NCBI GenBank assembly: GCA_945903635.1
Contig: CAMDOT010000008.1
Coordinates: 1 to 59,112 of the forward strand
DNA from: Rhizobium sp. Q54
Lineage (GTDB): Bacteria > Pseudomonadota > Alphaproteobacteria > Reyranellales > Reyranellaceae
Length of the DNA stretch: 59,112 nucleotides
Direction of reading: 5' to 3'
Of this stretch, positions 27,732-36,172 are shown in pieces; the first letter of the stretch is position 1; each line of letters begins with the position of its first letter. The translations under genes were made by a program, and so were the position numbers. The notes beneath the pieces are model-generated. The model was not told the origin of the DNA, ran no database searches, and saw nothing but the letters and a program-made list of their open reading frames with translations.

Positions 27732-28325
27732 TCAAAGGGCGCGCCTGGCCTTGAGGGCGGTCGCCAGCGTGCCGTCGTCCAGCCAGTCGAGTTCGCCACC
27801 GACCGGGACGCCATGGGCAAGGCGGGTGAGCGGCACGTCCAGCTCGCCCAGCCGTTCGGCCAGGTAGTGGGCGGTGGTCTGGCCGTCGACGGTGGCGTTG
27901 GTCGCCATGATCACTTCACGGATGCCGCCGGCGCCGACGCGCTTCACAAGGGCTGCGATATTGAGCTCTTCCGGTCCGATGCCGTCGAGCGCCGACAGCG
28001 AGCCGCCGAGCACGTGATATCGGCCGGGAAATATCTTGCCGCGCTCCATCGCCCAGAGATCGCCGACGTCCTCGACGACGCACAGCAATCCCGCGTCACG
28101 CTTGGGATCGGCGCAGATCGAGCAGGGATCGACGGTGTCGAGATTGCCACACACCGAGCAGGCCCGGATCGTCCGCGCCGCGTCAGCCAGCGCGGCACTC
28201 AGCGGCTGCATCAGCGTTTCGCGTTTCTTCAGCAGATGCAGCGTCACGCGGCGGGCGGAACGCGGGCCGAGGCCGGGCAGTCGGCCCAGCAAGTGGATCA
28301 GGCGCTCGATCTCGGGCCCATTCAT
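27732..28325 (-). CDS. recR: Recombination mediator RecR
   Basis: RecR forms a ring clamp that works with RecO and RecF to load RecA on gapped DNA. The 197-residue protein has the helix-hairpin-helix [17 protein letters not shown], a C4 zinc finger ([16 protein letters not shown]), and a Toprim domain with [12 protein letters not shown] and [12 protein letters not shown]. It follows ybaB by 26 bp. The dnaX-ybaB-recR order is widely conserved. Confidence 0.96.
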   Translation of the reverse strand: MNGPEIERLIHLLGRLPGLGPRSARRVTLHLLKKRETLMQPLSAALADAARTIRACSVCGNLDTVDPCSICADPKRDAGLLCVVEDVGDLWAMERGKIFPGRYHVLGGSLSALDGIGPEELNIAALVKRVGAGGIREVIMATNATVDGQTTAHYLAERLGELDVPLTRLAHGVPVGGELDWLDDGTLATALKARRAL

Positions 28326-28351
28326 CTGCGACGGTCGCCTGGTGCTTGAGG

Positions 28352-28681
28352 TTAAAGCTTGAAGCCGGGCGGCAGGGGCAGCCCGCCGGTGATGGTCTTC
28401 ATCTGCTCCTGGACCGTCTGCTCGACTTTCGCCCGTGCGTCGTTGGCGGCGGCCACGACCAGGTCCTCGACGACGCCCTTGTCGGCTGGCACGAACAGCG
28501 AGGCGTCGATGTCGACGCGGCGGGTCTCGTTCTTGCCGTTGACCGTGACCTTGACCAGGCCGGCGCCTGAGGTGCCCACGATCTCCAGCCGCTCGAGCGC
28601 CGCCTGCATCTCCTGCATCTTCTGTTGCATCGCCTGCGCCTGCTGCATCAGGCCGCCGAGATCTTTGAGTTTGTCGAACAT
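28352..28681 (-). CDS. ybaB: YbaB/EbfC nucleoid-associated protein
   Basis: The 109-residue DNA-binding protein forms tweezer-like dimers and coats the nucleoid. The N-terminal helix is methionine/glutamine rich ([18 protein letters not shown]), followed by the beta sheet block [19 protein letters not shown] and a C-terminal helix. The start shares one base with the dnaX stop (TGATG), so translation is coupled. Confidence 0.93.
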   Translation of the reverse strand: MFDKLKDLGGLMQQAQAMQQKMQEMQAALERLEIVGTSGAGLVKVTVNGKNETRRVDIDASLFVPADKGVVEDLVVAAANDARAKVEQTVQEQMKTITGGLPLPPGFKL

Positions 28682-30462
28682 CAGAACTCGCTTTCGGGAA
28701 TGTCGTCGTCCGCGGGATATTCCTCGGCCGGTGGCGGCTCCTCGCCGGGCGGGCCTTCGAGGCCCGCCAGCAGGGACGTGTGCTCGCCCTTGCGGCGCAC
28801 GGTATCTAGCTTGGCGCCGGGAAAGGTTTTCAGGATGGCCTGGACCACGGGATTGTCCTCGGCCTGGCTGCGCAGATCGTCGGCCTTGGTGGCCTTCTGG
28901 GCGACCAGCGTCGGCTTGCCGGCGTCGCTCGAGACCGAGGCGATCCAGCGCCGCCCCGTCCAGCGGCTGAGGGATTCGCTCAGACGGTGGGCGAGGTCGG
29001 GCGGCGCCTGCGGTTCGGGCCGGAACTCGATCAGGCCGGGTTCGCAGCGCACCTCGTGCACATGGTGCATCAAATAGTTGACCAGCCGTGCCTCGCGCTT
29101 GGTTTCGAACAGCGCCACGACCTCGGTGAAGTTCCTGGGCGCCGGCAGAGCCTCGGCGGGCTGCCCCCCCACCATCAAGGCAGCCTGCGCCGGCTGTGCT
29201 GCCAGTCGCGCCGTCGCACCGCCGCCTCCGCCACCACGCGGCGCCGGCGCACCGGTGCCGTTGCTCGGTGCGCCGCTCTGCAGTGTCTTGATCGCGTCGG
29301 CGGGCGAGGGCAGGTCGGCCAGATAGCAGAGGCGGATCAGGGCCATTTCGGCGGCCCTGAGCGGCGAGGGCGCTGTGAGCGTTTCCTGTAGGCCCTTCAT
29401 CAGCAACGTCCAGGCCCGCGTGAGCGACGCCATGGAAAGCTTGGCCGCCATCGCCAGGCCCTGCGCTCGCTCGCTGTCGGCCGAGCCCGCCGCGGCCTCG
29501 GGCGCCACTTTCAGCCGGGTCACCCAGTGCGTGAGCTCGAGCAGGTCCTGCAGGACGACCACCGGATCGGCACCCGAATCGTGCATCTCGCCAAGGGCCG
29601 CGACCACCGCCGGCGCATCGCCGCGCATGGTCTTCTCGAACAGTTCCAGCACGCGGCCGCGATCGGCCAGACCCAGCATGTCGCGCACCTGAGCGGCATC
29701 GACCACGCCGCCGCCATGGGCGATCGCCTGGTCGAGCATGGAAAGCCCGTCGCGCACCGAGCCGTCGGCGGCGCGGGCGAGCAGCGAAAGCGCCTCGGGC
29801 GAGATCTCGACCTTCTCGGCCTCGGCGATCTTGCCGAAGTGCTGGATCAACACGTCCTGCGGGACGCGCTTCAGGTCAAAGCGCTGGCAGCGGCTCAGCA
29901 CCGTCACCGGCACCTTGCGGATCTCGGTGGTCGCGAACAGGAACTTCACGTGCGGCGGCGGCTCTTCCAGCGTCTTCAGCAGCGCGTTGAAAGCCTTCTC
30001 CGACAACATGTGCACTTCGTCGATGATGTAGACCTTGTAGCGCGCCGACACAGGGCGATAGCGCACGCCCTCGATCAGCTCGCGCACGTCGTCGATGCCG
30101 GTGCGGGAGGCTGCGTCCATCTCGATCACGTCGACGTGGCGGTCCTCGGTGATGGCCTTGCAGTTGTCGCAGACGCCGCAGGGATCGACCGTCGGGCCGC
30201 CCTTGCCGTCGGCTCCGACGCAATTCAGCGCGCGCGCGATGATGCGGGCGGTCGTGGTCTTGCCGACGCCGCGCACGCCCGTGAGCATGAAGGCATGCGC
30301 GATGCGGCCCGACGCGATGGCATTGCGCAGCGTGCGCACCATCGCCTCCTGGCCGACCAGGGTGGTGAAATCGGTGGGGCGGTATTTGCGGGCGAGGACG
30401 CGATACGGAAGCGCTTGTTCGCTGGGGGGCTTTTCGCCCGTCCCTGTCGTGGCCTTGGCCAT
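28681..30462 (-). CDS. dnaX: DNA polymerase III subunit tau/gamma
   Basis: DnaX is the clamp-loader ATPase and holoenzyme organiser. In the 593-residue protein the Walker A is [10 protein letters not shown] (residues 62-71), the zinc-binding cysteines are Cys81, 95, 98 and 101, the Walker B/DEVH is YIIDEVHML, and sensor 1 is LSRCQRFD. Domain III follows, then a Gly/Ala-rich linker ([17 protein letters not shown]) and the C-terminal tau part. No A-rich slippery heptamer like the E. coli frameshift site is visible, so only tau may be made. The N-terminal first 15 residues are low complexity. Confidence 0.95.
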   Translation of the reverse strand: MAKATTGTGEKPPSEQALPYRVLARKYRPTDFTTLVGQEAMVRTLRNAIASGRIAHAFMLTGVRGVGKTTTARIIARALNCVGADGKGGPTVDPCGVCDNCKAITEDRHVDVIEMDAASRTGIDDVRELIEGVRYRPVSARYKVYIIDEVHMLSEKAFNALLKTLEEPPPHVKFLFATTEIRKVPVTVLSRCQRFDLKRVPQDVLIQHFGKIAEAEKVEISPEALSLLARAADGSVRDGLSMLDQAIAHGGGVVDAAQVRDMLGLADRGRVLELFEKTMRGDAPAVVAALGEMHDSGADPVVVLQDLLELTHWVTRLKVAPEAAAGSADSERAQGLAMAAKLSMASLTRAWTLLMKGLQETLTAPSPLRAAEMALIRLCYLADLPSPADAIKTLQSGAPSNGTGAPAPRGGGGGGATARLAAQPAQAALMVGGQPAEALPAPRNFTEVVALFETKREARLVNYLMHHVHEVRCEPGLIEFRPEPQAPPDLAHRLSESLSRWTGRRWIASVSSDAGKPTLVAQKATKADDLRSQAEDNPVVQAILKTFPGAKLDTVRRKGEHTSLLAGLEGPPGEEPPPAEEYPADDDIPESEF

Positions 30463-30558
30463 GCGCTCACCCGCTCGAATGCGCCGCAGCCCCTTAATGC
30501 CCGGCGGTCGTCGCGCCCGGCGACCTGTTCCTTGCGACGGCGCGCGCGGGAACAGGGT

Positions 30559-30650
30559 GAGAGACCAGCATGACCCGAAGCGAATTCGTTACGGCTGCTT
30601 CCTTCCGGATCTGACCGGGTTGGCGACTGCTCCGCCCACACCGGCCCCTC
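30559..30650 (-). ncRNA. ffs: Signal recognition particle RNA (small 4.5S type)
   Basis: On the minus strand the Ffh-binding core CCGGAAGGAAGCAGCC occurs at 30593-30608, with the matching GGTCAG side just before it. The 14 bases at each end (30637-30650 and 30559-30572) pair fully if G-U pairs are allowed, closing a roughly 92-nt hairpin. This defines the ends better than the core alone. The position just upstream of dnaX is the usual one in alphaproteobacteria. The RNA binds Ffh and directs inner-membrane proteins to FtsY. Confidence 0.93.
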
Positions 30651-30656
30651 GGGGGC

Positions 30657-30687
30657 CTTATATCAGGAGTCCGGGGGCGGGGCACAA
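30657..30687 (-). promoter_or_regulatory. Promoter of ffs
   Basis: Read on the minus strand, TATAAG (30657-30662) lies 7 bp before the predicted RNA 5' end. TTGTGC (30682-30687) is a weak -35 with a long 19-bp spacer. The fit between the -10 box and the stem-defined 5' end supports both. Confidence 0.6.
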
Positions 30688-30695
30688 GGGATGAA

Positions 30696-30878
30696 GTGGA
30701 CCATTCCCGGCCACACCTGAAAGGGTGTTGTTTGTTCCATATCGGCGTCCCGATTTGCGAGCCAACACCTTGATTCAATGCTGTAATTGGCGCGGCGCAT
30801 GCCTCGGATTCCGGCATGGACGGCGCCAGAATGCGTGTGCCTCCATGATCGGCCGGCGTGGACCATTTAGTGGACCAT
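30696..30878. repeat. Three GTGGACCAT direct repeats (intergenic)
   Basis: GTGGACCAT is found at 30696-30704, 30858-30866 and 30870-30878; the first two extend to GTGGACCATT. The two close copies are 12 bp apart, just after the stop of the HTH gene. The stretch between the outer copies (30705-30857) is not convincingly coding and is AT-richer than its surroundings. Confidence 0.6.
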
Positions 30879-30879
30879 C

Positions 30880-31176
30880 TCAGGGACCGCCCGTCCGGCG
30901 GCCGAGGGTCGCGACGTGCCGTACGCCCTGGCCCGGAATTTCGATCCATTCGGACACCTCGGCAGGTGCCGCGGCCACTTTGGGAGCCCGCCGCCGACCG
31001 GGCACGGCGCGCCAGGCGGCCGCGAACGCCGGCAGGGTCGCGCGCCATTTGTAGAGGCTCGACCGCGGCACGCCGGCGGCGTCGGCAGCGGCCCGAACCG
31101 AGCCGGTTTTCCGCAGGATCTTGAGGAAGCGGCTGCGCGCATCCACGGCGACGCGCCGCCTGGAGAGGTCGGTCAT
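30880..31176 (-). CDS. Small HTH protein, phage terminase-small-subunit/transposase-like
   Basis: The 98-residue protein has one clear helix-turn-helix at residues 14-55: RFLKILRKTGSVRAAADAAG then VPRSSLYKWRATLPAFAAAW. This is the pattern seen in phage terminase small subunits and in transposase-type HTH proteins. The C-terminal half is basic then Trp/Glu-containing, with no recognised domain. AGGAG seven bases before the ATG at 31176 supports translation from there rather than from a GTG six bases upstream. No terminase large subunit, integrase or transposase is near, so it is an orphan, probably a remnant or domesticated gene. Its DNA target is unknown. Confidence 0.6.
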   Translation of the reverse strand: MTDLSRRRVAVDARSRFLKILRKTGSVRAAADAAGVPRSSLYKWRATLPAFAAAWRAVPGRRRAPKVAAAPAEVSEWIEIPGQGVRHVATLGRRTGGP

Positions 31177-31192
31177 TTTCACGCTCCTGATT

Positions 31193-31230
31193 TGGAAAAA
31201 GAAACGCCCGGTCGGAAAATCCGCCGGGCG
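31193..31230 (-). terminator. Intrinsic terminator (minus strand) upstream of the HTH gene
   Basis: On the minus strand CGCCCGG-CGGA-ttt-TCCG-a-CCGGGCG is followed by TTTCTTTTT. It would stop minus-strand transcription from the dehydrogenase side before the HTH gene, although a convergent plus-strand gene lies between. Confidence 0.65.
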
Positions 31231-31415
31231 TTGACGCTGGAGTGAATTACCCCAACTTATATGAAAATATACGCCGAAACGGCTAAACCTGCAACTTTCA
31301 TTTCAGCGATCCAAAAAGCTTCGCCCAGCCACTTCCAGCGCGCGAAGCTGGGCCTCGGCCTTGGTCCGGAAGACATGCCGGAGACGGGCCAATCCCACGT
31401 CGTGCTCACTCTGCG

Positions 31416-31447
31416 CCGACCCGACCCGACCCGACCCGACCCGACCC
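31416..31447 (+). repeat. Pentanucleotide tandem repeat (CCGAC)x6
   Basis: Six perfect CCGAC units plus CC lie in the leader of the VOC gene, 3 bp before the AAGGAG ribosome site. The number of units is a multiple that keeps an upstream in-frame start at 31261 open, so loss or gain of one unit would shift any longer form out of frame. Confidence 0.85.
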
Positions 31448-31461
31448 AAAAGGAGAACATC

Positions 31462-31863
31462 ATGCTCGATCACGTCTTCATATCTGTCAGCGACACGGAA
31501 CGGTCGATTGCCTTCTACACCGAAGCGCTTGCGCCGCTCGGCATCACCCACATCCACGATTTCGACGGCAAGGACGGTCCGGCAGGGCATCCCGACTTAA
31601 AAGGCTTCGGCTCCAATGGACGAATCTACTTCTGGCTGAGGGAAGGCCGTGCCGATGCAAGCTCGGCCCATGTCGGCTTCGTCGCGAGAAGCGAGGCCGA
31701 GGTGAACGCCTTCTATGACGCCGCAATGGCGGCAGGCGCCGCCGATAACGGCAAGCCGGGCACGCGCCTCTATTACGATCCGCGATACTACGCGGCCAAC
31801 GTCTTCGATCCGGATGGTTATAGCCTGGAAGCGGTCTACAAGAGCTGGCAGCACGCGCGCTGA
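31462..31863 (+). CDS. VOC (glyoxalase/dioxygenase fold) family protein
   Basis: The 133-residue single-domain protein has two beta-alpha-beta-beta-beta modules. MLDHVFISVSDTERSIAFY at the start and FDPDGYSLEAV at the end supply the usual His and Glu metal positions. The substrate is not predictable: VOC enzymes include lyases, dioxygenases and antibiotic-binding proteins. AGGAG six bases before the ATG at 31462 favours this start, although the frame is open from 31261 through the pentanucleotide repeat. It is convergent with the dehydrogenase gene, 11 bp apart. Confidence 0.82.
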   Translation: MLDHVFISVSDTERSIAFYTEALAPLGITHIHDFDGKDGPAGHPDLKGFGSNGRIYFWLREGRADASSAHVGFVARSEAEVNAFYDAAMAAGAADNGKPGTRLYYDPRYYAANVFDPDGYSLEAVYKSWQHAR

Positions 31864-31874
31864 TCTCTCGTCGC

Positions 31875-32894
31875 TCAACCCGAATTCCGCGCGGCCCCGA
31901 TCCCGATCGCACCGCCTTCGGCGAGCGCACGCTTCGTGGCCAGCGACAGCTCCAGCGCCTCGATCGCCCGGTCCGCATCGAGCAACTCGGGATCGGCGCG
32001 GCCTCCGATGCAATCGACGAAGCGCTGCAGCTCGACTTCGTAGGGATTGCGGCCCTGTATCGCGACAGGAGCGGGTGGGCCGGTCTCTTCGGCGATCGTA
32101 AAGGCGTTTTCGGGCGGGCCGCTGCCGCTAAACACTGTCCGCAACTCGAAGGTCGCGCGCTCGAACAGGGCGCGGAAACCGGTCGAGAAGGGAAAGCCGC
32201 GGGGCATGAGACCGCTGGCCGCGATCGTGGCGTGGCGGCCGTCGTCCCAGGACAGCAGTGCGGAAATGTCGCCCGGCGTTCCGTCCTCCATTCGCGCTGC
32301 GCTGGCCGACAGGCGGGCCGGCCGGCCCATCAGCCAGAGGGCCGCGTCGAAGTCGAAGGTCATCAGCTCGGTCGAGGGATCGCCATAGTGCGCCTTGCGA
32401 TCGGACGCATCGGGGCGGAGATAGGAGCCCAACCGCCATGTGGACAGGCTGAGAAGGCGGCCGTGCTCACCCGACGCGACCACGTTCCTCAGATGCGCAT
32501 ACGCACCGACCGACCGCATCAGCAGTCCGACCTGCAGCAATCGATCGGCGCGTCGCGCCGCATCGCGCACCTGCTTGGCCTCATCGAGGTGGAGGGCCAG
32601 TGGACTCTCGCAGAACACGTGCTTGCCCTGCTCGAGCGCCGGGATGACGAAGGCGGCGTGGACGGCGCTTGGCAGGCAGACGTCGATGGCGTCGATGTCG
32701 ACATGCCTGATCAACGCATCGGCATCGGCGAACGGCTCCGCGCCGCAGAGGCCGGCCACGAAACGTGCGCGTGCCTGGTCGCGCGCGAAGACACCTACGA
32801 CCTTGGTGTCCGGCAGACCCGCATAGGCCGCCGCATGCGTGGCACCCATCGCGCCGGCGCCCAGGATGCCGATCCGGACCGTGGTACCTTCCAT
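31875..32894 (-). CDS. Gfo/Idh/MocA family NAD(P)-dependent dehydrogenase
   Basis: The 339-residue cytosolic oxidoreductase has an N-terminal Rossmann fold (VRIGILGAGAMGATHAAAY). The motif CESPLALHLDEAK stands where the family has E-K-P; here the Lys is replaced by Ser, so the usual catalytic lysine of this motif is missing. The C-terminal substrate domain begins about residue 125. The start at 32894 follows GAGG inside the parE stop region; an earlier in-frame start overlaps parE and looks less likely. It is 7 bp downstream of parE, so it is probably co-transcribed with the toxin-antitoxin pair. The substrate is likely a sugar or cyclitol, not determined. Confidence 0.83.
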   Translation of the reverse strand: MEGTTVRIGILGAGAMGATHAAAYAGLPDTKVVGVFARDQARARFVAGLCGAEPFADADALIRHVDIDAIDVCLPSAVHAAFVIPALEQGKHVFCESPLALHLDEAKQVRDAARRADRLLQVGLLMRSVGAYAHLRNVVASGEHGRLLSLSTWRLGSYLRPDASDRKAHYGDPSTELMTFDFDAALWLMGRPARLSASAARMEDGTPGDISALLSWDDGRHATIAASGLMPRGFPFSTGFRALFERATFELRTVFSGSGPPENAFTIAEETGPPAPVAIQGRNPYEVELQRFVDCIGGRADPELLDADRAIEALELSLATKRALAEGGAIGIGAARNSG

Positions 32895-32901
32895 TTGCGC
32901 C

Positions 32902-33267
32902 TCAGTTCTCGCCCTGTGCATCCGTGCCGATGTGCCTGCCCGGGTCCATGCGTTCATGCAGTACCCGTACGATCTCGATCAGGCCGGGCCGGACCTGACG
33001 AAAATAGAGGACATGTACCGGCCGTCGTGGCGGAGCTGGTGGGGCGTCGATGCGTGCGTACCTTACGTGGAGGCTTCGAACACCGGATAGAAGATGTGTG
33101 CAGTCCCGCGTGGCCGGCCCTTTCGGGTCGGCGGATACTCGCCGCATCGCTGCCGTGAGGATCGCTGCGTAGCGAAGCCGGCCCTCGCTTCCCCATCGTT
33201 CTCGACTTGTCGCGAGGATGTTCGCCAGATCCGCCCGCGCCGGATGGGAGAAGCGAAAGCGCGCCAC
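32902..33267 (-). CDS. parE: ParE/RelE-fold toxin
   Basis: The 121-residue protein begins MARFRFSHPARADLANILATSRERWG, the helix pair of ParE toxins, and has RYARIDAPPAPPRRPVHVLYFR and IEIVRVLHERMDP, the closing strand motif of the family. ParE toxins typically poison DNA gyrase, which is known for the family and inferred here. The GTG start is 4 bp after the parD stop. The middle segment SGVRSLHVRYARIDAPPAPP is longer than in short ParE proteins. Confidence 0.87.
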   Translation of the reverse strand: MARFRFSHPARADLANILATSRERWGSEGRLRYAAILTAAMRRVSADPKGPATRDCTHLLSGVRSLHVRYARIDAPPAPPRRPVHVLYFRQVRPGLIEIVRVLHERMDPGRHIGTDAQGEN

Positions 33268-33271
33268 CGGT

Positions 33272-33553
33272 TCAGCGCGTGCTGTCGCCCGGTTGGGGTG
33301 CCAATCGTTCTACGTAGCCGTCGAGGTCGGCATCGTCGATCTCGATGAACTCGCCCCGGTCGAGCGCGTCGATGCCCGCCTTGATCTGCATGCGCAGCGA
33401 CTTCAGCTTGAGAGCATCCTCGCGGCGGCGCTGCTGGAGGGCGCGCAGCGCATCGCGGACGGCTTCGCTGGCATTCTGGTACTCGCCCGTCTTGACGATT
33501 TTTTCGACGAAGGCGTCCTGCTCCGCGGTCAGACTGATGTTTCGGGTCGGCAT
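33272..33553 (-). CDS. parD: ParD-type antitoxin (CopG/RHH)
   Basis: The 93-residue protein has the N-terminal ribbon-helix-helix MPTRNISLTAEQDAFVEKIVKTGEYQNASE, the pattern of ParD antitoxins, and a flexible acidic C-terminal part (EIDDADLDGYVERL) that should wrap the toxin. It is the first gene of the pair and expected to repress its own promoter. GGAAGGAG precedes the ATG. Confidence 0.92.
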   Translation of the reverse strand: MPTRNISLTAEQDAFVEKIVKTGEYQNASEAVRDALRALQQRRREDALKLKSLRMQIKAGIDALDRGEFIEIDDADLDGYVERLAPQPGDSTR

Positions 33554-33576
33554 TTCCGCTTCTCCTTCCAGAGGCG

Positions 33577-33605
33577 AGAATATCCGCTATGGCAAAGTTT
33601 GCCAA
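33577..33605 (-). promoter_or_regulatory. parDE promoter with embedded operator
   Basis: On the minus strand TTGGCA (33600-33605) and TATTCT (33577-33582) are 17 bp apart. A perfect 7-1-7 palindrome, TGGCAAA-g-TTTGCCA (33590-33604), covers the -35 box, fitting repression by ParD. Confidence 0.7.
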
Positions 33606-33654
33606 TCGAGAATCCTGTGCCTGCCAATGGCCCTATCCAGGTCTGCCACTCGAT

Positions 33655-35055
33655 TCAGCGCCGCACCTTGCGCTTCTTCGGGGCGAAGCGCCGTTCGAGT
33701 TCGGCGGCGGCCCGCGCTTTCGATACGCTGCGGCTACCGCCGACCCAGAGTTCGACGATCCGGCCCGCGGCGTTGCGCACGCGGCGGACCTTCTCGCTAT
33801 GGCTGGCATATCCGTTGCCGAGGGCGACACGGCCGGCGTCGCGTCCGGTCACCTCGATCTCGCTGGTGTCGAGGAACGGATGGCCCATCCCTGGCACGCC
33901 GATGAGGACCTTGTTGCCCATGGGCACGAGATCGAAGGCGCCCCATGAAGACCACCAGCGACCCGTCCAGCCGGCGACCCGGCGCGAGGGCGGGCCGTTG
34001 GTCGCGAAGGTGCGCAGGATGTTGACGGCATTGTCGACCCAGAAGCCCGACCAGCCGTCGGCGGCGTTGCACATGATCGACACCGTCAGATCCTGGTCGG
34101 GCAGGGTGACGGTGCGCGAGACGTAGCCGAGAAGACCGCCGGAATGGCCGAACCAGTTCCAGCCGCCACCCCCTCCGCCAATGGCGCCGCTCATGGTGCC
34201 GAGGCCGTAGTAGCTTTCGAGGGCGGAATGCGGGTTGCGCCAGTGCCGGCGCACCATCTCGCGCCGGCTGGCGGGCGACAGGATGCTGCGCTTGGCCGTA
34301 GGCGAGAGCTGGTTGAAGAATAGAGCGGTATCCGCCGCCGTGCTGACGAAGCCGCCTGCCGGCGTGATGGCGTTTTCCCGATACTCGCTGGGAATGACGA
34401 TCCTGCGGCCGAGCGGTTGGCGGGCGCTGTGGCCGCGCGCGAACGGCGTGCCGCGCGGCAGCGGCATGTCGGGCTTCGTCTCCTTCAGGCCCGCCGCCTT
34501 GACGATCTCGCGCTCGATCCAGGCGGCGTAAGGCTCGCCCGTGACGTTGCTGATCACGAGTCCCAGCAGGCCGTAACCGTGGTTGGAATACTTTAGCCGG
34601 AGCCCCGCCTCGATGATCGGTCCCGACGCCAGATCCGCCCGGAGTTCGTCGGCATCGGGATAGGGCCGGCGCTCGTCGAACTGGCCGGCATCGGCGCCGT
34701 CGCGCACCAGGCCGGCGCTGTGCGAGAGCACCTGCGCCAGCGTGGCGGCGGCGGTCTTCTTGTTCAGGCCGTCGACAAAGCTGCCGACGGGATCGTCGAG
34801 CCTGAGGCGGCCCTGTTCGCGCAGCTTCAGGATGCCGGCGGAAGTAAAACTCTTGGAGTGCGAGGCGATGCGGAAGCGGTGCCGTGGTGTCAGTTCTTCG
34901 CCAGTCGACAGGTTGGCATGGCCGAACGCGCGATCGAGCACGACCTTGCCGCGATGGACGACGGCGAACAGGCAGCCCGGCAGTTGCGCGTTCTGCATCT
35001 GGTAGTCGAGCCACGACGGCATGTAGTCGAGAGCGGCGCCAAGCCAGCGGTCCAT
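33655..35055 (-). CDS. Serine hydrolase, beta-lactamase/class C-like fold
   Basis: The 466-residue enzyme has the SxxK nucleophile motif at Ser65-Lys68 (IASHSKSF), the YxN motif at Tyr156-Asn158 (LKYSNHGYG), and HSGG later as the KTG-box equivalent. These are the three marks of the beta-lactamase/esterase/D-aminopeptidase superfamily. There is no signal peptide, so it is inferred to be cytosolic. The C-terminal 100 residues, from about 360 on, form an extra beta-rich domain as in D-aminopeptidase and EstB-like proteins, ending in a basic tail. Substrate (ester, beta-lactam or D-amino acid amide) cannot be decided. Confidence 0.84.
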   Translation of the reverse strand: MDRWLGAALDYMPSWLDYQMQNAQLPGCLFAVVHRGKVVLDRAFGHANLSTGEELTPRHRFRIASHSKSFTSAGILKLREQGRLRLDDPVGSFVDGLNKKTAAATLAQVLSHSAGLVRDGADAGQFDERRPYPDADELRADLASGPIIEAGLRLKYSNHGYGLLGLVISNVTGEPYAAWIEREIVKAAGLKETKPDMPLPRGTPFARGHSARQPLGRRIVIPSEYRENAITPAGGFVSTAADTALFFNQLSPTAKRSILSPASRREMVRRHWRNPHSALESYYGLGTMSGAIGGGGGGWNWFGHSGGLLGYVSRTVTLPDQDLTVSIMCNAADGWSGFWVDNAVNILRTFATNGPPSRRVAGWTGRWWSSWGAFDLVPMGNKVLIGVPGMGHPFLDTSEIEVTGRDAGRVALGNGYASHSEKVRRVRNAAGRIVELWVGGSRSVSKARAAAELERRFAPKKRKVRR

Positions 35056-35099
35056 GTGCTTCTCCCCCGAGACGCCAGAGCTATCGTATATTGACCTTC

Positions 35100-35251
35100 T
35101 TCCGTCGTCCCGAGCGGAGCCGCCCGAAGGGCGGCGCAGTCGCGGGACCTTCCCTCATCAACAAGGACTGTCGATTTGAAAAAAGGTCCCTCCACTTCGC
35201 GCCTTCGGCGCTCCAGTGCGGAGACTACTCCGCACGAGTCGGACGACGGAA
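35100..35251 (+). repeat. Palindromic intergenic element, copy A
   Basis: A 152-bp non-coding element bounded by perfect 11-bp inverted ends (TTCCGTCGTCC and GGACGACGGAA). It contains GCCGCCC-gaa-GGGCGGC and CGCGCCTTCGGCGC hairpins and the block GGGACCTTCC. The reverse complement of 39095-39227 aligns with it along most of its length. No transposase is encoded. It is a MITE- or REP-like dispersed element. Confidence 0.8.
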
Positions 35252-35328
35252 ATGCGTCATATTCGATAACCCCACCCTGATGCTGCCGACTTTAGCAGCA
35301 GGCCGGGTTACGTGCATGCCGCGCGGCT

Positions 35329-36165
35329 TCACCCCATGCGCAACAACGGCACGGCGGCGGCGGCCAGCAGCACGGCCGCGATGCGCGTCCGGGTGAACGG
35401 CTCTTTCAGGAAAACGACGGCAATCAGGATCGCGAAGACAGAACTGGTGTCGCGCAAGGCCGCGGCGGGCGCTACCGGCGCGTGGCTCCACACCCACAGG
35501 ATCAGGAGATACGACGCCATCGCGGCCACCGCGGTCGGCAGGGCGGTGGCCCATCGTCCCTCCAACTGCTTCCAGGGCGATCCCGCCGCCCGCTGTCGCC
35601 AGCACATGGCGGCGGCGTTGGTGATCGAGACGACGAAGCCATAGGCCCAGGGATTGCCGGAGGCGCGGACACCGCGCGCGTCGCACATTACATAGGCCGC
35701 CGTGCCGAGGCCTGCCGCGAGGGTCCAGGCCAGCGCTTTCAGGGTGACCGTCCGGTCGTGCGCGGCATCAAGGGCGAGCACGCCGAGCGCAAGCGCGATC
35801 ACGACGATGCCGGCGAGTGCTGCCGGACCGAACTGCTCGCCCGTCAGCGCCGCCGACAGCGGCACCACGAGCAGCACCGCCACCGCGCGCACGACGGGAT
35901 AGACGAGACCGAAGCCGCCCAGCTCGTAGGCGCGCAGCAGTGCCGTCACCGTGAACAGATTCGTGAGCGTGGAGGCCACGACCCAGATCCAGGCGCCCGG
36001 CGCGGGCAGGCCGGACCATAGAAGCGCCGGCACCACCAGGATCGCCCCCAGTAGCATCTGCGCCGTCATCGCCTGGGCCGGATGGCGATCGGCCTTCACG
36101 GCGGCGTTCCAGCCGGCGTGCAGCAGCGCGCTCAGCAAGGCGGCGAGGACGTCGATCGCGTTCAT
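35329..36165 (-). CDS. EamA/DMT-family transporter
   Basis: The 278-residue membrane protein has ten hydrophobic segments in two EamA repeats. The first repeat begins AALLSALLHAGWNAAVKAD and the second ALAWTLAAGLGTAAYV, ending SVFAILIAVVFLKEPFTRTR, a DMT signature. Substrates of the family are metabolites such as amino acids; none can be assigned. It starts 7 bp after the XRE-cupin regulator gene on the same strand, so the two form an operon and the regulator probably controls this exporter. Confidence 0.87.
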   Translation of the reverse strand: MNAIDVLAALLSALLHAGWNAAVKADRHPAQAMTAQMLLGAILVVPALLWSGLPAPGAWIWVVASTLTNLFTVTALLRAYELGGFGLVYPVVRAVAVLLVVPLSAALTGEQFGPAALAGIVVIALALGVLALDAAHDRTVTLKALAWTLAAGLGTAAYVMCDARGVRASGNPWAYGFVVSITNAAAMCWRQRAAGSPWKQLEGRWATALPTAVAAMASYLLILWVWSHAPVAPAAALRDTSSVFAILIAVVFLKEPFTRTRIAAVLLAAAAVPLLRMG

Positions 36166-36172
36166 CGGGTCT

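Noticed and set aside
28681..30462. Programmed frameshift in dnaX to make gamma
   Set aside because: No A-rich slippery heptamer with a downstream stem was visible in the linker region.
30663..30866. 67-codon minus-strand ORF upstream of ffs
   Set aside because: No ribosome site, it overlaps the ffs promoter, and its sequence has no family features.
35100..35251. Insertion sequence
   Set aside because: It has inverted ends but is only 152 bp and codes for nothing; a non-autonomous element is the most that can be said.
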